The translations under genes and the position numbers were made by a program. 6,735 nucleotides of DNA from Halobacteriales archaeon QS_9_70_65 (GTDB lineage Archaea > Halobacteriota > Halobacteria > Halobacteriales > Haloarculaceae): assembly GCA_003023535.1 (NCBI GenBank), contig PXSC01000035.1, positions 3,607-10,341 of the forward strand, written 5' to 3'. Positions 1 to 5,471 of the stretch are shown here, piece after piece. Numbering within the stretch: position 1 is the stretch's first letter; every line of letters starts with the position of its first letter. Below the pieces are notes generated by a model. The model did not search any database. It was not told the DNA's origin and saw nothing but the letters and a program-made list of their open reading frames with translations.

Positions 1-998
1 TCTTGGGCCTCGACGGCGTCGGTGATGGTGTCCGGCAGCGGGCCGTCGTCCCGGATCGAGCCCGCGATGACGTACGGGACGTCGTTCGTCACGCACTGGT
101 ACATCACCCCCGACCCGACCATGCCGTCCGCGACGGCGGCCTCGATGCCGCCGGCTCGGATGATCTCGCTGATGGCGTAGATGTGGTGCTTGTGGCCGTG
201 GCGGGCGTGGTCCAGCGTGTCGGTGTCGACGCCCAGCGACGTCCCGTAGAGGTCCCGCTCGACGTCGTGGACGGCGAAGCCGTTGCCGACCGAGAGGCCG
301 TCGACGTAGCCGGCCTCGACGAGCCGGGCGAGGTCCTCGCGGGCGCCGGAGTGGATCACCGCCGGCCCGGCGACGACAAGTACGTCGCCGCCCTCGGCCC
401 GCGTCTCCGCGATCGCGCCGGCGATCTCCGCGATGGTCGACTCGGAGGGCCGCTCGGCGGAGACGCCGCCTTGCATGAAGCCGAAGGCGTCGTCCCGGCC
501 GCGGGGCCGCTCCGGCGGCTGGACGCGGATGCCGGTCCGGCCGGTCACCACCAGGTCGCCGGCCTCGACGGCGTTCAGCGTCTTGGTGTACGCCCGGACG
601 TCGTCGCCGCCCGGCTCGACGACGACCGCACAGTCCATCTCGACGTTCTCGACGTCGACCCACGCGCCGTCGTTGCGGATCTGCGTCGGGTGGTTGGTCG
701 TCGAGTAGAAGCCGTGCGGGACGACCCGATCGTCGGGCGCCGGCTCCAGGGTGGCGTCGTCGGGATCGGCGGGGTTGGCCCCCTGTTGGTGGAGGTCGTG
801 GACGATGCGCTGGAGGTCGTCGTCCGTGTCGGCGGTGACGACCAGTCGGGCGTAGGACTCCTCGTCTTTCCGGCGGCCGATGTCGAACTCCTCGACGTCG
901 AAGGAGCCGCCGTGGTCCATGACGATGCCGAAGACCGACTGCATCATCCCGGAATCGATGATGTGGCCCTCCAGCTCGACGACGCGCGAGACCGTCAT
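1..998 (-). CDS. Ornithine cyclodeaminase, TIGR00300 / LOR-SDH domain family (3' end outside window)
   Basis: The 332 visible residues start at ATG 998 (complement) and run off the left edge with no stop. The N-terminal LOR/SDH domain (about residues 4-75) shows ELEGHIIDSG, DIGRRKDEESYARLVV and a closing GA. The central block HGFYSTTNHPT (95-105) and VEMDCAVVV is characteristic of this family. The C-terminal part carries GNGFAVHDVERDLYGTSLG (238-256), HKHHIYAI and a terminal AGSIRDDGPLPD (312-323). Homologues in methanogens (Methanococcus maripaludis) and the C-terminal domain of cyanobacterial AgrE/ArgZ convert ornithine to proline and ammonia with NAD; a soluble, cytoplasmic role in arginine/ornithine breakdown is inferred here. 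Family members are roughly 400 residues, so about 80 are missing. The start follows the upstream gene's stop by 48 bp with no Shine-Dalgarno, suggesting co-transcription. Older databases may call it a LOR/SDH bifunctional-enzyme domain protein. Confidence 0.88.
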   Translation of the reverse strand, partial: MTVSRVVELEGHIIDSGMMQSVFGIVMDHGGSFDVEEFDIGRRKDEESYARLVVTADTDDDLQRIVHDLHQQGANPADPDDATLEPAPDDRVVPHGFYSTTNHPTQIRNDGAWVDVENVEMDCAVVVEPGGDDVRAYTKTLNAVEAGDLVVTGRTGIRVQPPERPRGRDDAFGFMQGGVSAERPSESTIAEIAGAIAETRAEGGDVLVVAGPAVIHSGAREDLARLVEAGYVDGLSVGNGFAVHDVERDLYGTSLGVDTDTLDHARHGHKHHIYAISEIIRAGGIEAAVADGMVGSGVMYQCVTNDVPYVIAGSIRDDGPLPDTITDAVEAQ

Positions 999-1046
999 AC
1001 CGACGACGAGGGGGGCGGCCGACAAGTCGGTTGCGGGTGGCACCGG

Positions 1047-1439
1047 TCAGTCGGCGGCGTCGCCGCGTCTGTGGACCGACCACCCGCAGTCGGTCGCCTC
1101 CCGGAGCCGCTCGTAGAGCCGGCGCAGCCCCGGCGGCTCCGTCGCCGGCAGGACGTGGAACTCAACGCGGCCGTCCCGGACGGCGACCCGGAAGGTGTCG
1201 CCGGTGTCGTCGTCGTGGACGAGATACAGCGGCATCGGCAGATCGAACCAGTCGCCGTAGCGGTAGCCGTCGGCCGACAGCACCGACTCCAGCAGGTCGG
1301 CCAGCGCCGCGTCGTCGACGTCGGCCGCCGGGACGAGCCGGAAGACGGACTCGCCCTCGTATTCGACGCCGCCGCGGCGCGGGTAGCGGCGAGTCGGCCG
1401 CTGGCGGATGGCGAAGGTCGGCATCTCCTCGTCGGCCAC
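1047..1439 (-). CDS. Uncharacterised small acidic haloarchaeal protein upstream of ornithine cyclodeaminase
   Basis: I do not recognise the family. The frame gives 130 residues from GTG at 1439, or 125 from ATG at 1424 (beginning MPTFAIRQRPTRRYPR). It is soluble-looking, with no signal peptide or membrane segment: a basic N-terminus, then an acidic core with LADLLESVLSADGYRYGDWFDLPMPLY around residues 46-72, a beta-rich LVHDDDTGDTFRVAVRDGRVEFHVLP (about 73-98) and a C-terminal helix with RLYERLREATDCGWSVHRR. The codon use and acidic bias match real haloarchaeal genes, and the opposite frames are Arg/Pro-rich shadows. A TATA-like box at 1463-1470 lies 26-27 nt before the GTG, so a leaderless GTG start is plausible; the ATG at 1424 would have a leader of about 15 nt. 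It probably shares a transcript with the cyclodeaminase gene 48 bp downstream. Any role in arginine or proline metabolism would be only guilt by association. Confidence 0.72.
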   Translation of the reverse strand: MADEEMPTFAIRQRPTRRYPRRGGVEYEGESVFRLVPAADVDDAALADLLESVLSADGYRYGDWFDLPMPLYLVHDDDTGDTFRVAVRDGRVEFHVLPATEPPGLRRLYERLREATDCGWSVHRRGDAAD

Positions 1440-1462
1440 ACCGCCTGTACGGCCGCATACCG

Positions 1463-1470
1463 CTTAAATA
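1463..1470 (-). promoter_or_regulatory. TATA-like promoter for the leftward gene pair
   Basis: On the minus strand this reads TATTTAAG in a GC-rich setting. Its centre is about 27 nt before the GTG at 1439, the distance expected between an archaeal TATA box and a transcription start. It therefore predicts a leaderless mRNA beginning at or next to that GTG. No clear purine-rich BRE is visible upstream. Confidence 0.55.
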
Positions 1471-1499
1471 CCGGGGCGTCGGGGGTCGACCGGATGGCC

Positions 1500-1740
1500 G
1501 GCCACCCGGCTGCCTCGAGTCGGCCACCCGGTGGATCGACGGCGGCAGCGTCACCGGTGCCAGCAGGGCGAACTCCGGGCCGTCCGGTGGGAGGACCGAC
1601 GGCGTCACCGAGACGCCGAGGGTGACGGCACGTCGACCGGTAGCGCCGACCCGCAGGCCGCACAGCCGGCCCCCGGCGCGCCCGGTACCGCCCCGATCCC
1701 GGCCGCCGTCGCCGTCCCGGTCAACAGCGACCACCGAGCC
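1500..1740 (-). pseudogene. Possible frameshifted relic of a small membrane protein with a CxxC motif
   Basis: Reading leftward from about 1740, one frame gives a hydrophobic stretch TGTATAAGIGAVPGAPGAGC followed by AACGSALPV, and then degenerates to a stop at 1605-1607. Switching to the next frame near 1627-1637 gives VTLGVSVTPSVLPPDGPEFA and then LLAPVTLPPSIHRVADS. Joined, these resemble a two-helix membrane protein with GCAACG between the helices and a central LPxDGxEFALL. Several prolines sit where leucine would be expected in a helix, each explicable by a CTG to CCG change. No start codon lies close upstream in the first frame. This is my reading of a decayed gene; it could be coincidence in GC-rich non-coding DNA. 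The rest of the 1471-1972 gap shows no gene I can support. Confidence 0.33.
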
Positions 1741-1884
1741 CGCGTCGTGTCGCCGGCCTCAGGCGGGGCGCGTATCGGTCCGTCGACCGTGCGCGGGCCG
1801 GCGACGCGACCGCCACGAGCGGTGGCGTTCGGACACGCACCGACCGACGAGCCAGTTTCTGCTGCCCGCCGACCGACTCCTGGC

Positions 1885-1918
1885 GGACTGAAAGGGCGAG
1901 AGCGCCGAGGGCTTTCCT
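1885..1918. repeat. Short GGACTGAAAGGG element with GAAAG...CTTTC ends
   Basis: GGACTGAAAGGG at 1885-1896 is repeated in inverted orientation at 3792-3803, on the outer edge of the hairpin element. Here the stretch runs from GAAAGGGC to GGGCTTTC, so its ends can pair through GAAAG/CTTTC. It could be a small relative or leftover of that element. The match is only 12 nt, and a chance match of this length somewhere in 6.7 kb is possible. Confidence 0.3.
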
Positions 1919-1972
1919 TTGGTTCCTGTTCTCTCGATCCCCTATCCAACCACCCCCCGAGTCTGACGCACA

Positions 1973-1978
1973 TTTATA
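1973..1978 (+). promoter_or_regulatory. TATA box of the RDD-family gene
   Basis: TTTATA is centred about 27 nt before the ATG at 2003. The spacing predicts transcription starting at or one base before the start codon, so the mRNA should be leaderless. No Shine-Dalgarno is present between box and ATG (CGAGAGACGACC), which agrees with this. Confidence 0.65.
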
Positions 1979-2002
1979 CGACCGCCCGGCCGAGAGACGA
2001 CC

Positions 2003-2455
2003 ATGACAACCTTCGAGCGCCCCGCGCCGGACCTGGGGACGGAGGACGACGTCGTCGGAAAGCGCGCGCTCGCCTTCGTCGTCGACGTCGTCGGCGTCGG
2101 TGCCCTCGCGAGCGTCGTGACGAACTTCGCGTTTCTGGTCTCGGTGCCGCTGGGCGTCCTCGCCAGCGGTCTCTCGACGGTCGCCTTCTTCGCCTACCTC
2201 ATCTACTTCGAGGCCGAGTACGGTCAGACGGTCGGGAAGATGCTCGCCGACGTCGTCGTCGTCACCGAGGACGGCGACGCCATCGGCTACCGCGAGTCGG
2301 CGGTTCGGACCCTTCTCCGGCTCGTCGACGTTCTTCCGTTCCTCTATCTCGTCGGGATCGTCGCCATCTACCTCACCGGCCGCCGACAGCGGGTCGGCGA
2401 CCTGGTGGCCGACACCGTCGTCGTGCGAGTCAAGGACAAGCCCGACCCGCTGTGA
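2003..2455 (+). CDS. RDD-family integral membrane protein
   Basis: A 150-residue protein with the RDD domain layout. After a short acidic N-terminus, the first membrane helix (about 19-40) begins GKRALAFVVD with the characteristic Arg21 and Asp28. A second hydrophobic segment spans about 44-69. The loop motif EYGQTVGKML (72-81) corresponds to the family's GQTxGK. A third segment (about 107-124) follows LLRLVD, and the C-terminal block RRQRVGDLVADTVVV (127-141) matches the usual RQRLGDLLAGT. Length is typical. RDD proteins are poorly understood: some bacterial members have been linked to ion transport or salt tolerance, but no substrate can be assigned here. The gene stands alone with its own promoter. 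The stop is 90 bp before the next start, and that gene has its own TATA-like box. Confidence 0.9.
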   Translation: MTTFERPAPDLGTEDDVVGKRALAFVVDVVGVGALASVVTNFAFLVSVPLGVLASGLSTVAFFAYLIYFEAEYGQTVGKMLADVVVVTEDGDAIGYRESAVRTLLRLVDVLPFLYLVGIVAIYLTGRRQRVGDLVADTVVVRVKDKPDPL

Positions 2456-2513
2456 GCCGGCGCCGGCCGTGTCGCGCGGGGCCGCGGCATCGACGCCGAC
2501 GTCGAGGTCGTCA

Positions 2514-2520
2514 CCTATAA
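2514..2520 (+). promoter_or_regulatory. TATA-like box of the SRAP gene
   Basis: CCTATAA is centred about 28 nt before the ATG at 2546, again predicting a leaderless or near-leaderless transcript. There is no Shine-Dalgarno before the start. The box lies in the short gap after the RDD gene, so the two genes are probably transcribed separately. Confidence 0.5.
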
Positions 2521-2545
2521 CGAGCCGGGGAGCCTACCGGCGTGC

Positions 2546-3265
2546 ATGTGCGGCCGATACAGCCTCTTCGCCACCCCGGAGGCCCTCGAAACGCGGTTCG
2601 ACGCCGAGTTCGCCGCCGAGTTCCGGCCCCGGTACAACGCGGCCCCGGGCCAGGAACTGCCCGTCATCACCGGCGCGGAGCCGGACGCCGTCCAGCGGCT
2701 GAAGTGGGGGCTGGTCCCCCGGTGGGCCGACGCCGACGCCGACGGCCACATCAACGCCCGCGCGGAGACGGTCGACGAGAAGCCGGCCTTCCGGCGAGCC
2801 TACGCGGGCGACGGCGACCCGACGGCCTGCGGGCGGTGTCTCGTGCTCGCCGACGGCTTCTACGAGTGGACCGAGACCGCCGACGGCAAGCGGCCCTACC
2901 GGGTCGCCCTGGAGGACGACCGGCCGTTCGCGATGGCCGGGCTGTGGGAGCGGTGGACGCCCGACACCGTTCAGGCCGGCCTCGGCGCCTTCGGGGACGG
3001 CGACGGCGGCGGCGACCCCGACCCCGTCGACACGTTCGCGATACTGACGACGGAGCCGAACGAGGTGGTCGAGCCGCTGCACCACCGAATGGCGGTGGTC
3101 CTGGAGCCGGGCGAGGAGGCCGCCTGGCTCGACGGCGGGTCGGTGCCGTTCGAGCCGGCGCCGGCCGAGGAGTTCCGCGCCTATCCGGTGTCGACGGCGG
3201 TCAACGACCCCGCGAACGACCGGCCGGAGCTCGTCCACGAGGTCGAGGCGAGTAATGTTCGATAA
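2546..3265 (+). CDS. SRAP-domain protein (YedK/HMCES family), abasic-site DNA crosslinking
   Basis: This 239-residue protein starts MCGRYSLF. Removal of Met1 exposes Cys2, which in this family forms a thiazolidine crosslink with abasic sites in single-stranded DNA and shields them from strand breakage. Other family landmarks are RYNAAPGQ (29-36), LKWGLVPRWA (52-61), INARAET (69-75, Asn70), DGFYEW (103-108, Glu107) and LHHRMAVVL (178-186, His179), matching the Cys, Asn, Glu and His active-site set of YedK. Length is near the family norm. Two oddities: the usual RMP after the catalytic His is RMA, and residues about 138-160 form a Gly/Asp-rich acidic loop of the kind haloarchaeal proteins acquire. 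It is expected to act on chromosomal DNA in the cytoplasm. Because Cys2 must be N-terminal, the ATG at 2546 is secure. No repair gene lies next to it. Confidence 0.95.
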   Translation: MCGRYSLFATPEALETRFDAEFAAEFRPRYNAAPGQELPVITGAEPDAVQRLKWGLVPRWADADADGHINARAETVDEKPAFRRAYAGDGDPTACGRCLVLADGFYEWTETADGKRPYRVALEDDRPFAMAGLWERWTPDTVQAGLGAFGDGDGGGDPDPVDTFAILTTEPNEVVEPLHHRMAVVLEPGEEAAWLDGGSVPFEPAPAEEFRAYPVSTAVNDPANDRPELVHEVEASNVR

Positions 3266-3301
3266 GAGACGTGGAGTTGGAGTGACGGCAGCGAAGATTT
3301 C

Positions 3302-3323
3302 GAAAGCCCCCGGGCGCTCAGCC
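3302..3323 (+). repeat. Left copy of the bounding inverted repeat
   Basis: This copy reads GAAAG, then CCC, then CCGGGCGCTCAGCC (3310-3323). The 14-nt core is exactly complementary to 3777-3790, and GAAAG lies at the same spacing as in the right copy. It begins 36 nt after the SRAP stop codon. Confidence 0.65.
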
Positions 3324-3594
3324 GCCGCGCCTCGCTGTCGTCCGACAATCGAAGAGGTTCGTGATCACGGACGACCGCCGGTCGTCCGAACGACGCTTCG
3401 CGGCTCCCTGCAGTCACCGGCAGCGCGACGCTCTGCCGAGCCCTCGCTCGGTTCACTCGCGAGGACGCCGCTCCGCCTCGAGGCCGCTCTCGCTGCGCTC
3501 GCTCGGCCTCGCTATCTCCGAAAATCGGCGATTTCCGGGAGTGAGCGGATCGGAGATCCGCGATCTACGGAAGAACTTCGCTCCTCCGGGATGA

Positions 3595-3623
3595 CGAACG
3601 ACGGCTCCGTGAGCCGTCGTTCG
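3595..3623. repeat. Longest perfect hairpin in the array (13-bp stem, 3-nt loop)
   Basis: CGAACGACGGCTC pairs perfectly with GAGCCGTCGTTCG around the loop CGT. It has no T-run after it on either strand, so it does not look like a simple terminator of the SRAP gene, which ends 330 bp earlier. Confidence 0.75.
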
Positions 3624-3776
3624 AACCACGTCCTCGGACTTCGTCCTGCGGTCTCCTCGCGCGGCGCCGCCGCGCGAGCGGCCCGAGGGAGCCTGCGGCT
3701 CCCTCGCTGCTTGCGTCACCGGGAGAGCGTCGCGCTCCCGAGCTCGCGGCGCATAACGCCGCGAACGTCCGGGGCT

Positions 3777-3798
3777 GGCTGAGCGCCCGGCCCCTTTC
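3777..3798 (-). repeat. Right copy of the bounding inverted repeat
   Basis: On the minus strand this copy reads GAAAG, then GGG, then CCGGGCGCTCAGCC. It differs from the left copy only at the three bases between GAAAG and the core (GGG instead of CCC). Just outside it, the plus strand continues AGTCCCACCC, so the sequence 3792-3803 matches the inverted 12-mer at 1885-1896. Confidence 0.65.
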
Positions 3799-3868
3799 AG
3801 TCCCACCCGGTGAGGTGTGTGCAGCTGGCCGTCACTTATCTGAACACTACCTTGAGGCCCGACCGAAC

Positions 3869-3876
3869 ACCTAAGC
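3869..3876 (+). promoter_or_regulatory. Weak TATA-like box before the MmgE/PrpD gene
   Basis: ACCTAAGC is centred about 27 nt before the ATG at 3900. It is weak as a TATA box, but its CACCTA context resembles the CACCTATAAC before the SRAP gene and its position fits a leaderless start. Confidence 0.35.
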
Positions 3877-3899
3877 CGCCGGCCGCCGACGGACGACCG

Positions 3900-5471
3900 A
3901 TGCGTCTCACCGACCGGTTGCCGTGGGGCGACGACCCCGACCTGGCGCCGTTTCTCGACCGGGCGGCCGCCTGGGCGGCCGACCTGCGCTACCACGACCT
4001 GCCGGCGTCGGTCCGCCGGGCGGCCGTCGCACAGCTGACCAGCACCGTCGGCGCCGCCGTCTGGAGCCTCTCGCACCCGCTGGGGTCGGGGATCGTGGCG
4101 GCGCTCGACGACGACGGGGAGAAGGCGACGCTCGTCGGCGGCGAGCGACTGTCGCCGGCGGCGGCGGCCCGTGGCAACGCGGCGCTGTCGATGGCGCTGG
4201 ACTTCGACGACACGGTGCTCGGCGGCCACACCGGCCACAGCAGCGTCTTCGTGCCGCTGGCGTACGCCGAGGCGACCGGCGCCGGCGGCCGGCGCGTCCT
4301 CGTCGCCCAGGTCGCCGCCAACGAGGTGGCCGCGCGGCTGGCCTCGGCGGCCGCGGTCGGCCCGTTCCGGGGCCAGCAGACCGCCTACGTCCACGCCGTC
4401 GGCGCCGCCGTCGCTCGCGCGGTCGTCGAGGGCGACGACGCCGGCACGCTCGCCCACGCCCTGGGAGCGGCGCTGCTGCAGCCGCCGTGGCCGCTGGAAC
4501 CGCCGTTTCTCGGCAGCGACGCGAAGGTCCACAGCGCCGCCGACGCCGTCGGGACCGGCCTGTCGGCCGTCGACGCCGCCCGCGCCGGCCTCACCGGCGC
4601 GCCGCGGGTCGCCGAGGCCGACGGCGGCTTCCTGGCGGCGTTCGCCGACCGCCCCCTGCCGGAGTTCCTCGGCGGCCTCGGCGAGCGGTGGCACACCCGC
4701 GCGCTGACTGTCAAGCCGGTGCCCGGCTGCGCCTACGTGACGGCGCCGGTGGAGGCGGCCCTGGCGGCCCGCGGCCGGCTCGACCGCGGCCGGACGGCCG
4801 TCGAGCGCGTCGACGTCCACGGCTCGCTGTTCATGACCGAGGTCGACGACCGGGCGGCGCCGTACCTCGACGGCCCGTCGAGCCCCGTCGCGGCGCTGTC
4901 GTTCACCGTCCCGTACAACGTGGCCGTCGCGCTGGCCGACGGCGAGCACACGCCGCGACAGGTGGGCGAGCGGACCGACGACCCAGCCGTCTGGGAGCTG
5001 GCCGATCGGGTCGTCGTCCACCACGATCCCGTCTTCACCGTGGCGGCGCTAGAGTCGACGGTCCCGGTCGGAGCGATGCTGCGGCGGCTCGGTCCGGCGG
5101 TGCTCGCCTACGCCGCGAAGACGGTCGGCCCGCTGGCGACGCTGCGGCACCTGCCGACGCTGGCGCGGTTCCTCCGACGGCGACCGCTGCCGGCGGACCT
5201 CGGGGCGGCCGACAAGCGGATGGGCGCCCGCGTCGCGGTGACGACGACCGACGGCCGGACCGTCTCGGCGACGGTCGATCACCCCTCGGGGTTCGCCGGG
5301 AAGCCGCCCGAGGAGATCCGGGCGGTCGCCCGCGAGAAGTGCCGAACCGGGCTGGCGGCGGCCGGTCTCGGCGACGCGCGGGCCCGCCGCCGGACGGACG
5401 ACCTGCTGTCGCTTCCGGACGCCGGGACCGTCTCCGTGGCCGGGCTGACCGGGCTGGAGGCGGCCGGATGA
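3900..5471 (+). CDS. MmgE/PrpD-family protein (2-methylcitrate dehydratase-like fold)
   Basis: A 523-residue protein from ATG 3900; the 30 codons from a GTG at 3810 are composition-poor and lie upstream of the TATA-like box. Family signatures are ALSMALDFDDT (95-105) with His110 and His113 shortly after, GQQTAYVHAVGAA (158-170), SDAKVHSAA (206-214), TVKPVPGCAYVTAPVEAAL (270-288), and VPYNVAVALADGEHTPRQV (337-355). The family includes 2-methylcitrate dehydratase PrpD, cis-aconitate decarboxylase and iminodisuccinate epimerase. The true substrate here is unknown. The usual His-Pro-Thr of the central motif reads Gln-Gln-Thr, so ordinary dehydratase activity is doubtful. It is longer than the typical 450 residues, partly because of a hydrophobic and basic segment around 387-435 (LGPAVLAYAAKTVGPLATL, later FLRRRP). 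No propionate-pathway gene is nearby; instead its stop overlaps the lipid kinase gene, indicating co-translation. Confidence 0.87.
   Translation: MRLTDRLPWGDDPDLAPFLDRAAAWAADLRYHDLPASVRRAAVAQLTSTVGAAVWSLSHPLGSGIVAALDDDGEKATLVGGERLSPAAAARGNAALSMALDFDDTVLGGHTGHSSVFVPLAYAEATGAGGRRVLVAQVAANEVAARLASAAAVGPFRGQQTAYVHAVGAAVARAVVEGDDAGTLAHALGAALLQPPWPLEPPFLGSDAKVHSAADAVGTGLSAVDAARAGLTGAPRVAEADGGFLAAFADRPLPEFLGGLGERWHTRALTVKPVPGCAYVTAPVEAALAARGRLDRGRTAVERVDVHGSLFMTEVDDRAAPYLDGPSSPVAALSFTVPYNVAVALADGEHTPRQVGERTDDPAVWELADRVVVHHDPVFTVAALESTVPVGAMLRRLGPAVLAYAAKTVGPLATLRHLPTLARFLRRRPLPADLGAADKRMGARVAVTTTDGRTVSATVDHPSGFAGKPPEEIRAVAREKCRTGLAAAGLGDARARRRTDDLLSLPDAGTVSVAGLTGLEAAG
5456..5460 (+). promoter_or_regulatory. 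Shine-Dalgarno of the lipid kinase gene
   Basis: GGAGG lies 7 nt before the ATG at 5468, inside the end of the MmgE/PrpD gene. It matches the haloarchaeal anti-Shine-Dalgarno and fixes the start of the second gene. The leading genes of the window lack such a site, as expected if they are leaderless. Confidence 0.7.

Larger units (their letters stand above)
3302..3798. repeat. Inverted-repeat-bounded hairpin element (non-coding, about 500 bp)
   Basis: The 634-bp gap between the SRAP stop and the next gene contains no credible coding frame. It holds instead a run of short hairpins framed by a 22-nt inverted repeat (3302-3323 against 3777-3798, 19 of 22 matching). Clear stems are 3368-3388 (9 bp, 3-nt loop), 3436-3451 (6 bp), 3479-3511 (8 bp, long loop), 3518-3538 (8 bp, one mismatch), 3545-3561 (7 bp), 3595-3623 (13 bp), 3656-3678 (10 bp), 3684-3706 (10 bp), 3720-3740 (6+2 bp) and 3744-3764 (8 bp). 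Self-complementary 8-10-mers also occur at 3361-3368, 3456-3463 and 3475-3484. The hairpins differ in sequence. It could be a non-autonomous mobile element, a structured RNA or a palindrome-prone region. No target duplication is visible outside the ends. Confidence 0.65.

Noticed and set aside
1019..1030. CCGAC-AA-GTCGG inverted repeat between the two leftward genes
   Set aside because: Only 5-bp arms with a 2-nt centre; too short to call an operator or attenuator.
3..1625. Long plus-strand open frame across the left part
   Set aside because: It is the antisense shadow of the two minus-strand genes; the product is a low-complexity Arg/Asp/Val string without motifs, while the minus frame has clear family motifs.
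2456..2467. GCCGGCGCCGGC palindrome directly after the RDD stop as a terminator
   Set aside because: It has no loop and no following T-run; a 12-nt GC palindrome is common in such sequence.
3616..3630. GTTCGAACC resembling a tRNA T-arm
   Set aside because: No acceptor, D or anticodon arm can be built around it; it is the 3' arm of the 13-bp hairpin.
3361..3764. CRISPR array
   Set aside because: There are no direct repeats of constant length with constant spacers; the hairpins differ from each other.
3255..3782. Open frames in the gap after the SRAP gene
   Set aside because: Translations are Arg/Ser/Pro-rich and simply reflect the hairpin sequence; no plausible start context or domain.
3810..3899. 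Earlier GTG start for the MmgE/PrpD protein
   Set aside because: The 30 extra residues are not family-like and lie mostly upstream of the TATA-like box at 3869-3876; the ATG at 3900 fits the leaderless spacing.
3453..5024. Minus-strand open frame of 523 codons opposite the MmgE/PrpD gene
   Set aside because: Arg/Gly-rich composition and no motifs; it also runs through the hairpin region. GC-rich haloarchaeal genes often leave such open antisense frames.
3923..5467. Plus-strand open frame leading into the lipid kinase
   Set aside because: Only the part from the ATG at 5468 looks like protein; the upstream part is Arg/Pro-rich and overlaps the real MmgE/PrpD frame. It is not a fusion.
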